Source: Kerstersia similis (GTDB taxonomy: Bacteria; Pseudomonadota; Gammaproteobacteria; Burkholderiales; Burkholderiaceae_B). From it: 64,000 nucleotides of DNA. The position numbers were made by a program, and so were the translations under genes. The notes beneath the pieces were generated by a model. It ran no database searches, was not told where the DNA came from, and was given only the letters and a program-made list of their open reading frames with translations. The DNA is taken from NCBI RefSeq assembly GCF_965139615.1, contig NZ_CBCSIQ010000023.1, positions 4,734 through 68,733 of the forward strand. Direction: 5' to 3'. Below, in pieces: positions 8,468 to 16,169 of this stretch. The stretch's first letter is position 1. Each line of letters starts with the position of its first letter.

Positions 8468-9898
8468 TCAGGCCGTGGTGTTTGTGGCCCGGCGGACACG
8501 CAAGGCTGCCGGAGCGGTCGGCCGGTTGTTAGGGCGGGACGCCACCGGTTTGCTGCTGCGGCCGGCACCATGGTGTTTCTCCATGACGAGCGGCGGCTGG
8601 GGCAGAATACGACCTTCGTTGTCGAGTGCTGCCTGCAGGCCTGTGCGCATCCAGGTGGCTGGCGCGGGCTGGATTTCCCCCTGTTGCCAGATACCGACGG
8701 GAAAAAGCGGGTCGGGGTGGCCGTGGCGGTCATATTGTCGCAACGCCAGTTCTCCCTGAACGCCTGGGGGGAGTTCGTTGTCGGCATCATCCACCGCCGC
8801 CAGATAATGCCCAGGGTAGGCGCGGCCGGGACTGTGATCGGAGACCGGCCATTTTTCTCCGCTGTCGCCAGCCAGGCCATACATGCCATGCGCGCCATAG
8901 ACGGCATTGGGCCGGCGGCCCAGCAGTTCCTGGCAGCGCTGCATATCGGTTTCCCGACAGGCATCGGTCACGATCGCTGCAATGGCGTTAAGGCTGGCCA
9001 GCGGCAGGGGCGGGTGGCCGGGAGCACAGAATTCACGCAGGGTATCCTGGGTGGCTACCATGTCACTGATGCGCAGGCGATACAGGCGCGACAGCAGCGA
9101 TGCGGCATCGGGCGGCTGCGTGATGGCAATGGCAGTGGCGCCGAAATACAGCGCGGGCAGGACAGCACCCAGCAGCACATCGGCTTGCGCCCAGTTGGCT
9201 GCAATCCAGAGGCGATCCTTGCCGCGCGGGAACCAGTCCAGCGAGGCAACGAATGCAGGCAGATTGCCGATCAGCGCGCTGTGCGGCAGCAGGACGCCCG
9301 CGTGCTGCGGGCCGGCATCCAGGGGGAAGTGCAGGAGCGCCGGCGCATCCGGTGGCAGCGGCACAGGCTGCAGGCCGTTGGGCTGGCGCGCAAGCAATCC
9401 TTTCCAGGCAATGCAGTGTTCGCTGTCCATGCCCTGGCCCACCAGGCGCGTGCCTGCCGGCAGACGCGCACGTTCGGCCAAGTAGGCGGCGAGCACGGCG
9501 TCGTCGAGCAGTACCGCGCGGGGGGCGGATTGCCGCAGGCGCTGGGCCAGCTGCGTGGGCGGCATGCGGGAGGAAAGCGGCATGACGATGGCGCCCAGGG
9601 TCCAGGCGGCCAGGGAGGCAATGACCAGGTAGGCAGGATCAGACAGCAGCAGCGCGACGCGGTCGCCCCTTTGCACGCCCATGCGCGCCAGGCCGCCAGC
9701 CAGGCGGCTGGAAATATTCTGCAGTTGACCATACTGCCAGGTGGTAGCATCACCCTCGCTTTTTTCCACGACCAGCGCCACGCGACGGGCATCTGACGGA
9801 CTGATCGACCATTGGACGCAACAGGGCTGCGCCAGATTGAACTGTGCAGGCAATAACCACCGGAAGGATTCGTAAAGCTGCGAATATTGGTCGTTCAT
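8468..9898 (-). CDS. AMP-binding (acyl-CoA synthetase-like) protein with degenerate motifs
   Basis: 476 residues with the overall ANL fold: an N-terminal adenylation region (TWQYGQLQNISSRLAGGL, GDRVALLLSDPAYLV, LGAIVMPLS) and the downstream core. The catalytic motifs are degraded. Where the Thr/Ser/Gly-rich P-loop with PKG is expected there is FPLDAGPQHAGVLLPHSA. The YGxTE motif reads YGAHGMYG. The TGD aspartate is replaced (MRTGLQAALDNEGRI). The C-terminal domain with its catalytic Lys is replaced by a basic tail. It is therefore probably not an active acyl-CoA ligase as typed, unless it works in an unusual way. It sits upstream of the gamma carbonic anhydrase, probably in one transcript. 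Confidence 0.75.
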   Translation of the reverse strand: MNDQYSQLYESFRWLLPAQFNLAQPCCVQWSISPSDARRVALVVEKSEGDATTWQYGQLQNISSRLAGGLARMGVQRGDRVALLLSDPAYLVIASLAAWTLGAIVMPLSSRMPPTQLAQRLRQSAPRAVLLDDAVLAAYLAERARLPAGTRLVGQGMDSEHCIAWKGLLARQPNGLQPVPLPPDAPALLHFPLDAGPQHAGVLLPHSALIGNLPAFVASLDWFPRGKDRLWIAANWAQADVLLGAVLPALYFGATAIAITQPPDAASLLSRLYRLRISDMVATQDTLREFCAPGHPPLPLASLNAIAAIVTDACRETDMQRCQELLGRRPNAVYGAHGMYGLAGDSGEKWPVSDHSPGRAYPGHYLAAVDDADNELPPGVQGELALRQYDRHGHPDPLFPVGIWQQGEIQPAPATWMRTGLQAALDNEGRILPQPPLVMEKHHGAGRSSKPVASRPNNRPTAPAALRVRRATNTTA

Positions 9899-10048
9899 AG
9901 GCCCGTGGACAGGGAAGACGCCAGCTCGTGACGATCTACCCGCATGTAGTGAACATGCAGGCAAATCGTGCACAAATGTCTGCGTCGGTATGCTTTCACG
10001 CCATAAGCATGAACCAGGGCGAAGGTTTGCGCAATATGCCTGATCGCT

Positions 10049-10975
10049 TTAGCGTGTTTTCCCCGACGCTCGCAGGCCGGTGGTTTTGCTTTTCCGGCTC
10101 AGGGCCGAGGGCAGGGCGGGCAGCGAAACCGGTTGGTGCGATGCGGCCGGGTGGCGCGTATGCAGGTTGGCATAGACAGACCAGTCAATCAAGGACAGCT
10201 TGCCGTCATGGTCTTCTGTCAGGGCAGACAGGCTTTCTACCCAATCGCCATCGTTGCAATAGAGGATGCCGTCGATATCACGCATTTCCGGCTTGTGGAT
10301 ATGGCCGCAGATGATGCCGTGCATGCCGCGGCGGCGGGCTTCTCCGGCCAGGGCTTCTTCGAAATCCGTGATGTAGGACACGGCATTCTTGACTTTGTGT
10401 TTCAGGTACTGGGACAGCGACCAGTAGTGCAGGCCGCGCCGGTGGCGAAACCGGTTGTAGTGATTATTGAGCCAGATGGCGCAGGTATAGAGACGGTCGC
10501 CCAGATAGGCCAGCCATTTTCCATGCTGGATGACCGCATCGAAGCGGTCGCCGTGCATCACCAGAAAGCGGCGTTTGTCAGCGGTGAGATGTTCGATTTC
10601 GTCGTGGATTTCGATGTCGCCGAAGGCATAGCCCAGGAATTGCCGGGCGAATTCATCATGGTTGCCCGGAATGAAATACACCCGTGTGCCATTGCGTGAC
10701 AGGCGCAGTATCTTTTGCACCACATCATTGTGCGCACGAGGCCAGTGCCAGTGACGCCGCAGCTGCCAGCCGTCGATGATATCGCCGACCAGGTAGAGCG
10801 TCTGGGTTTCGTTGTATTCGAGGAAGTCGAGCAGGAAATTGGCCTTGCAGCCCGATGAGCCCAGATGCAGGTCCGAGATCCACAGCGTACGCCAGCGCTT
10901 GACCGTTTTGCCGCCGGTTTCCGCAGGCTCTGGATCTTGTCCGGCCTGGGCATCTGAATGAGGCGAGGTGGTCAT
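10049..10975 (-). CDS. LpxH-like calcineurin-type metallophosphatase (UDP-2,3-diacylglucosamine diphosphatase family)
   Basis: 308 residues. It contains the ordered binuclear-metal motifs DLH (residues 35-37), GDIIDGW, GNHDE, HGDRFD and GHIHKP. The arrangement resembles LpxH/LpxH2 proteins that hydrolyse UDP-2,3-diacylglucosamine in lipid A synthesis, but the family also contains phosphatases with other substrates, so I do not assign lpxH. A GGGAG ribosome binding site lies upstream of the ATG at 10975. The first 27 residues and the last 35 are polar and probably disordered. The nearest neighbour on the same strand, the AMP-binding gene, is 150 bases downstream. Confidence 0.85.
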   Translation of the reverse strand: MTTSPHSDAQAGQDPEPAETGGKTVKRWRTLWISDLHLGSSGCKANFLLDFLEYNETQTLYLVGDIIDGWQLRRHWHWPRAHNDVVQKILRLSRNGTRVYFIPGNHDEFARQFLGYAFGDIEIHDEIEHLTADKRRFLVMHGDRFDAVIQHGKWLAYLGDRLYTCAIWLNNHYNRFRHRRGLHYWSLSQYLKHKVKNAVSYITDFEEALAGEARRRGMHGIICGHIHKPEMRDIDGILYCNDGDWVESLSALTEDHDGKLSLIDWSVYANLHTRHPAASHQPVSLPALPSALSRKSKTTGLRASGKTR

Positions 10976-11127
10976 GGCGGCTCCCGTGCGATGGCATTGC
11001 CAACATGGAAACATGGCGGGATGACGCGTTTGTGACCGAACGGTCGGATCTCGTGGTCGGCGGGAGGGGCTCAGCGCGTTTCCTGGTGTTTCAGGGGGGC
11101 TGAGCGTTTGCCGTGTGTGCAGGTGGA

Positions 11128-11156
11128 CTGCGCGCCACCGGAACGGTGGCGCGCAG
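11128..11156 (-). terminator. Strong hairpin downstream of the rlmL-like gene
   Basis: A perfect 13-base stem, CTGCGCGCCACCG with CGGTGGCGCGCAG, around GAA. It lies 12 bases past the methyltransferase stop. There is no T-run, so termination may need Rho or be weak. Confidence 0.5.
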
Positions 11157-11167
11157 ACGTAGCGTGA

Positions 11168-12964
11168 TCAGCTACGGTTGGAGCCTTCGACCAGATCGAA
11201 GGAGAACAGACGACATTCCAGCGAGCCGTTGAAGATGGGTTGGCGACGCGATGCTTTCAGGCGCAGCGCCTGGGGCAGGGACATGTCATTGGAAATGACA
11301 TTCAGACGCCAGCCGGCATAACTATGTTTGAGATGGCTGGCCCATTCCTGCCACAGCACATCTTCGTGCTCGTCCAGCCGTTCGCCATAAGGCGGGTTGG
11401 TGACAATCCAGCCGCTTTCCGCCGGGGGCGCGAAATGGCGGGCATCGCCCACTTCGAAGCGGATGGCATCCGGGCCAAGGCGGGCGCGCTCGGCATTGCT
11501 GCGTGCCGCGGCAATGACGGCCGGATCAAGATCCACGCCTACCAGCGGCGCATCCAGTGACGGCAGAATGGCTGCTTGCGCTTCCTGGCGCAATTGGCCC
11601 AGTTGATAGGGGTCGTAGTCGCGCAGGCGCTCGAAACCGAAAGGCCGGTTCATGCCCGGTGGCACACCCAGGGCGATCCAGGCGGCTTCAATGAGGATGG
11701 TGCCGCTGCCGCAGAAAGGATCCAGCAGGGCCGCGGACGGATCCCAATCGGACAGGGCAAGCAAGCCCGCCGCCAGATTTTCACGCAGCGGGGCAGCACC
11801 CTTGTCATAGCGCCAGCCGCGCTTGAACAGCGATTCGCCGGAGGTGTCCAGGTAAAGCGTTGCAGTGTCTTCCGACAGGAAAAGATGAACGCGGGCATCC
11901 GGGCGCACCGTGTCGATATCGGGGCGTGCGCCCTCACGGGCGCGCAGCCGGTCGCAGATGCCATCTTTTACGCGCAGATTGCAGTACTGCAAGCTTTGCA
12001 TGGGGCTGCGGATAGCCGAGGTATCGACGCGCAGGCGGTGCTCCGGGCCGAACCATTGTTCCCATTCGGTCTCCGCGGACAGGGCCAGGATGTCATCCTC
12101 GGTCTGTACCGGCGCCTGGGCCAGTTGAATCAGCACCCGGGTGGCCAGGCGGGAGTACAGGTTGGCGCGCATGACGCCACGCCAGTCGGCCTCGAAATGG
12201 CAACCGGCGCGCCCTTGGCGGACTTCGGCGAAATCCAGTGCCTGCAGTTCGGCTTCCAGCGCGGCTTCCAGGCCTTGCGGGCAAGACGCGAATACCTTGA
12301 AAACCGAAGATTCACGGGTTTGGGCGCCTGCGCCAATATTGCTGCTACGGGCTTGAAAACCACCATCATTGCGTTCACGCGGCGCGAAATTGCCTTCGCG
12401 GCGCTCGCGGAATTCCCCGCGCGGCTTGAACTCGCCATCGCGGCGCGGCGGGCGGGACGNGAANTCGCCTTCACGNCGNTCNCGNNNCGCGAATTCGCCT
12501 TCACGGCGTTCACGCGGCNCGAAGTTGCCTTCNCNGCGNTCGCGGAATTCCCCGCGCGGCTNGAACTCGCCATCNCGGCGNGGCGGGCGGGACGAGAANT
12601 CGCCCTCACGACGCTCACGGGGTGCNAAATTGCCTTCACGGCGTTCGCGGAATTCCCCGCGTGGCTTGAATTCGCCATCGCGGCGCGGCGGGCGGGACGA
12701 GAATTCGCCCTCACGACGCTCACGCGGCGCGAAATTGCCTTCACGGCGTTCGCGGAACTCCCCGCGCGGCTTGAATTCACCGTCGCGGCGCTCGCCAGCA
12801 CCGGGTTTCTGGTTGTCATCCTGAGTGCGCAGCCGCTCCTTGTGTACGCGGGCACGGCTGCCGGAGCGCATGCTGGGCGTATCTTTTTTCTGGGCCGATG
12901 GCGCGGCCGGGCGGGCCGTAATACTCAGGGTCTTGCGGGGAGGAGCGGAATCGTTGGATGACAT
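11168..12964 (-). CDS. rlmL: 23S rRNA guanine-N2 methyltransferase (RlmL/RlmKL N-terminal type) with repeat tail
   Basis: 598 residues. From about 220 onward there is a ferredoxin-like/THUMP RNA-binding region (VFKVFASCPQGLEAAL) and then a Rossmann methyltransferase with motif I DPFCGSGTILIEAA and the catalytic NPPYGERL. This matches the m2G2445 domain of RlmL, without the RlmK half found in gamma-proteobacteria. Residues 59-203 are an unusual Arg/Gly/Glu-rich tail of about four 35-residue units (RRDGEFKPRGEFRERREG...). Two of the units contain undetermined bases, so several residues are unknown and the copy number may be wrong. The tail is likely disordered and RNA-binding. The start at 12964 lacks a strong ribosome binding site. 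Confidence 0.88.
   Translation of the reverse strand: MSSNDSAPPRKTLSITARPAAPSAQKKDTPSMRSGSRARVHKERLRTQDDNQKPGAGERRDGEFKPRGEFRERREGNFAPRERREGEFSSRPPRRDGEFKPRGEFRERREGNXAPRERREGXFSSRPXRXDGEFXPRGEFRXRXEGNFXPRERREGEFAXXXXREGXFXSRPPRRDGEFKPRGEFRERREGNFAPRERNDGGFQARSSNIGAGAQTRESSVFKVFASCPQGLEAALEAELQALDFAEVRQGRAGCHFEADWRGVMRANLYSRLATRVLIQLAQAPVQTEDDILALSAETEWEQWFGPEHRLRVDTSAIRSPMQSLQYCNLRVKDGICDRLRAREGARPDIDTVRPDARVHLFLSEDTATLYLDTSGESLFKRGWRYDKGAAPLRENLAAGLLALSDWDPSAALLDPFCGSGTILIEAAWIALGVPPGMNRPFGFERLRDYDPYQLGQLRQEAQAAILPSLDAPLVGVDLDPAVIAAARSNAERARLGPDAIRFEVGDARHFAPPAESGWIVTNPPYGERLDEHEDVLWQEWASHLKHSYAGWRLNVISNDMSLPQALRLKASRRQPIFNGSLECRLFSFDLVEGSNRS
12356..12790 (-). repeat. In-frame tandem repeats (about 105 bp units) in the rlmL-like gene
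   Basis: Four units encode the 35-residue pattern RRDGEFKPRGEFRERREG + NFAPRERREGEFSSRPP. The third unit carries about 10 additional residues. About two dozen N bases are concentrated at 12460-12626, which suggests unresolved variation between copies or a collapsed repeat in the assembly. Confidence 0.85.
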
Positions 12965-13094
12965 GGGTGTGGCGGCAGGCCGCGCAATAAGAAGAAAATG
13001 ACCCGGTGGTGACCGGGGAACGTCAAGGCCGATAGGTATCGGCGGGAGAACGAAGTTAGCGTTCCCTCAATACAGGAACCCCCTGCGGGGGCGA

Positions 13095-13119
13095 GCCTGC
13101 CGCAAGCTGCGCGGCAGGC
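13095..13119 (-). terminator. Hairpin downstream of proA
   Basis: GCCTGCCGC (13095-13103) pairs with GCGGCAGGC (13111-13119) around 7 bases, about 80 bases past the proA stop, with no T-run. It could terminate proA or simply be an intergenic hairpin. Confidence 0.35.
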
Positions 13120-13198
13120 CGTGTGTCTGGCGCGGTGCCATCGCATCAGCGAGTGTCACCGCATGCATGGGGCAGGACGGTCATGCGGCTGCACGGCA

Positions 13199-14464
13199 TC
13201 AACCGCGCAGCTGGCCTTCACCCGTCAAGACCCATTTTTCTGTGGTCAGGCCTTCCAGGCCCACCGGGCCGCGGGCATGCAAACGGTTGGTGGAAATGCC
13301 GATTTCTGCACCCAGACCATACTCGAAACCGTCTGCGAATACCGTGGGCAGATTGACATACACCGAGCTGGAATCCACTTCTCGCTGGAAGCGCTGGGCT
13401 TCACGCAGGGCTTCCGTCACGATGCTTTCCGTATGGCCCGAGCTCCAGGTGGCAATATGCTCCATGGCTTCGTCAATGCTGTCCACGATGCGGATGGCGA
13501 GAATGGGAGCCAGGTATTCGGTTGCCCAGTCTTCGTTGGTCGCTGCCAGGGCGCTTGGAACCAGCGCGCGGGTACGCTCACAGCCACGCAGTTCTACGCC
13601 ATGTTCCTGGAAGGCGCGTGCCAGGCCAGGCAGGAAACGTTCGGCGATGGCCTGATGCACCAGCAGGGTCTCCATCGTGCCACAGACGCCATAGCGGTAG
13701 GTCTTGGCATTGAAGGCGACGCGGTGCGCGGTTTCCAGGTCGGCGTGCTGGTCCACATAGACATGGCAGTTGCCGTCCAGATGCTTGATCATGGGCACCC
13801 GTGCCTCGGCCGACAAGCGGGCCACCAGGCTTTTGCCGCCACGCGGCACGATGACATCGACGTATTCGGTCATGGTGACCAGATGGCCGACGGCAGCACG
13901 ATCCGTTGTCTCCACGACCTGTACGGCTTCAGCCGGCAGGCCTGCGGCGGATAAACCATGGCGCACGACTGCGCCCAGCGCGATATTCGAATGCAGCGCT
14001 TCCTTGCCGCCGCGCAGAATCGCGGCATTGCCGGATTTCAGGCACAGCGCGGCTGCGTCGATGGTGACATTGGGACGCGATTCATAGATGATGCCGATCA
14101 CGCCCAGCGGCACGCGCATCTTGGCGATGCGCATGCCGTTGGGACGCTGGGTCGTGGGCGACAGGCTGCCGACCGGATCCGGCATGGCAGCGATCTGTTC
14201 CAGACCGGTGGCCATCAGGCCCAGCGTTTTTTCGGAAATCCGCAGCCTATCCACCAGTGAAGGTTGCAGCTGGTTGTCGATTGCCGCTTGCAGATCCAGG
14301 GCATTGGCGGCCAGAATGGCCTCGCGCTGCTCATGCAAGGCCTGAGCCATGCCGCGCAGGGCATCGTTCTTGGCCTGGCTGCTGGCACGCATCATGTGGC
14401 GCGAAGCAGAGCGGGCACGCCGGCCCAGCTCCTGCATGGCGGTAAAAAGCGTATCGGTGGTCAT
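13199..14464 (-). CDS. proA: Gamma-glutamyl phosphate reductase
   Basis: Second enzyme of proline synthesis: reduces glutamate-5-phosphate to glutamate-5-semialdehyde with NADPH. The 421-residue length is standard. Visible signatures include VPLGVIGIIYESRPNVT, LKSGNAAILRGGKEA, VPRGGKSLV and the catalytic Cys261 in YGVCGTMETLLVH. The neighbouring gene upstream, holA, ends 33 bases before it, so proA is probably the last gene of the leuS-lptE-holA-proA chain. The glutamate kinase partner proB is not in the window. Confidence 0.97.
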   Translation of the reverse strand: MTTDTLFTAMQELGRRARSASRHMMRASSQAKNDALRGMAQALHEQREAILAANALDLQAAIDNQLQPSLVDRLRISEKTLGLMATGLEQIAAMPDPVGSLSPTTQRPNGMRIAKMRVPLGVIGIIYESRPNVTIDAAALCLKSGNAAILRGGKEALHSNIALGAVVRHGLSAAGLPAEAVQVVETTDRAAVGHLVTMTEYVDVIVPRGGKSLVARLSAEARVPMIKHLDGNCHVYVDQHADLETAHRVAFNAKTYRYGVCGTMETLLVHQAIAERFLPGLARAFQEHGVELRGCERTRALVPSALAATNEDWATEYLAPILAIRIVDSIDEAMEHIATWSSGHTESIVTEALREAQRFQREVDSSSVYVNLPTVFADGFEYGLGAEIGISTNRLHARGPVGLEGLTTEKWVLTGEGQLRG

Positions 14465-14497
14465 GGGGCAGAGAAAAAAGGAGGGCTATGCGCCATT

Positions 14498-15541
14498 CTA
14501 TCCGGCTCTGGCGGGCAGTGACAGACGCAATGCCAAGCGCAGCATTTCTTCCCAGGGATCTTGCATCCTTCCTTCGGTACGCAGTCCTTTGATGAGCCGG
14601 TCTATGTCGTGCGCATGCTGTACGGCGGCAGGCCAGATGCGTGGCGGGATGCGTCCCAGCGCTTGCCGGGCCAGGCGTTCGTGATCACCGAAAATACGCA
14701 TTTTGCGCAGCAGGGCGTTGAGATCCTGACCGGCGGCGCGGGCCTGAGCAAGCCTGGCCAGCAGGCGGACTTCCTCGCCGACGGCCCAAAGCACCAGCGG
14801 CAGGGCTTCGCCTTCAGCGCGCAGGCCGTCCAGGATACGGGTAACGCGTGCCGGGTCGCCAGCCAGCATGGCATCACGCAGACCGAAAATGTTGTAGCGC
14901 GCGACGTTCAGCACGGCTGACTGCACCTGTTCCGCAGTCAGTTCGCCCTCGGGAAACAGCAGGCCGAGCTTCAGGATTTCCTGGTGGGCGGCCAGGAGGT
15001 TGCCTTCCACTTTTTCGGCCAGCCATTGGCGCGTGTCCTTGTCCACGCTTTGGTTCTGCGCCGCCAGCCGTTCGCCGATCCAGCCCGGCAGGCGTGGCAG
15101 ATCCACATTGGGGATTTCTATCAATGTGCCGTTATGGGACAAGGCCTGCAGCCATTTGCTGTCGCGCAGGGTTTTGTCCAGGCGTGGCAGGGCAAGAATG
15201 ATGAGGGCATCGGGCAGGGCCTGGCCGCCGGCCTGTTCAGCCATGCGTTGCAGCGCATCTGCGCCGGGTTTGCCGGGTTTGCCGGTGGGCAGCTTGAGTT
15301 CCAGCAACTGGCGGTCGCCGAACAGCGAAATGCTGCGGGTGGACGCTTCGATCTGTGACCAGTCGCTGCGGGCGTCCACGACCAGGGAGGTCCGGTCGGT
15401 GTAGCCGGCGGCACGGGCGGCCTGGCGCAGCAGATCGACGGTTTCCATGACCAGCAGGGTTTCATCGCCAGCCACGATATAGATGGGGGACAGGCTGTCC
15501 GGTTGGCGGGCCAGTTGCTGGCGCAGATGGGAGACGTCCAT
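14498..15541 (-). CDS. holA: DNA polymerase III delta subunit
   Basis: HolA is the clamp-loader subunit that opens the beta sliding clamp. The 347-residue product has the N-terminal RecA-like region (DSLSPIYIVAGDETLLVMET), the DARSDW stretch typical of the family, the lid region (EKVEGNLLAAHQEILKLGLL) and the all-helical collar domain at the C-terminus. It begins 25 bases after lptE ends, in the conserved lptE-holA pair found throughout beta- and gamma-proteobacteria. Confidence 0.96.
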   Translation of the reverse strand: MDVSHLRQQLARQPDSLSPIYIVAGDETLLVMETVDLLRQAARAAGYTDRTSLVVDARSDWSQIEASTRSISLFGDRQLLELKLPTGKPGKPGADALQRMAEQAGGQALPDALIILALPRLDKTLRDSKWLQALSHNGTLIEIPNVDLPRLPGWIGERLAAQNQSVDKDTRQWLAEKVEGNLLAAHQEILKLGLLFPEGELTAEQVQSAVLNVARYNIFGLRDAMLAGDPARVTRILDGLRAEGEALPLVLWAVGEEVRLLARLAQARAAGQDLNALLRKMRIFGDHERLARQALGRIPPRIWPAAVQHAHDIDRLIKGLRTEGRMQDPWEEMLRLALRLSLPARAG

Positions 15542-15565
15542 GACTATGCCGGGCGCGGCAGCGCT

Positions 15566-16150
15566 TCAGTGCTGCGGAATGGGAGCGCGACGGCCAGCCC
15601 CGGCAGGGGCAGGCAGCGATTCCGCGTTTTCTTTTTGATAGGCTTCAAAGGCCTCCGCGACGTCCGGTGCCGTCAGGCGTCGCAGCAGGCGTTCCACCAG
15701 GCTTTGCTCCATGCTGTTGAAGAGCGTGTCCATTTCGCTTTGCTTGGCCTGAACCAGCTGTTCTTCATAGGGCAGGTCGCGGCTGGTGGTCAGCGTGGTG
15801 TCGGGCAGCAGGATGTCGCCGCTGGCCGTCGTCAGCCGGAACACATAGCTCAGGATGAGTTCATATTCTTCCACGCGGCCTTGCGGGGTCAGGCTGACTT
15901 CGCGCTGCGTGCGGGATTGGCTGACTTCTATCAGGCTGGCTGCCGCCTTGTCGGCACTATCAACCAGCCGGGTGTTGGGCGAGGCAGCCTGCAGCGCCCG
16001 CCGCAGGTTGGAACCGAAGCGGGAGTTTTCCGGGATATTGATGTAAAGGCTATCGAACGGCAGCGGCGAGACGCCGCGCAGCGTGAAGCCGCATGCGCCC
16101 AGCGTCAGCATGATTGCCATGGCGGCCAGGATGCGCAGGGATCGGGACAT
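15566..16150 (-). CDS. lptE: LPS-assembly lipoprotein LptE
   Basis: LptE is the lipoprotein partner of LptD that inserts lipopolysaccharide into the outer membrane. The 194-residue product has a signal peptide with lipobox LTLGAC (Cys at about 20) followed by GFTLRG, the hallmark N-terminus of LptE. Typical features follow: LRRAL, EVSLTPQGRVEEYEL and a C-terminal helical stretch. A GAGGAGA ribosome binding site lies just before the ATG at 16150, which fixes the start. It lies between leuS (19 bases upstream) and holA in the conserved order. Confidence 0.95.
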   Translation of the reverse strand: MSRSLRILAAMAIMLTLGACGFTLRGVSPLPFDSLYINIPENSRFGSNLRRALQAASPNTRLVDSADKAAASLIEVSQSRTQREVSLTPQGRVEEYELILSYVFRLTTASGDILLPDTTLTTSRDLPYEEQLVQAKQSEMDTLFNSMEQSLVERLLRRLTAPDVAEAFEAYQKENAESLPAPAGAGRRAPIPQH

Positions 16151-16169
16151 GCGGCTTCTCCTCGGGTTA

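Noticed and set aside
11576..12961. 461-codon plus-strand frame opposite the rlmL-like gene
   Set aside because: It reads through the repeat tail and the N bases; the methyltransferase on the other strand explains the region.
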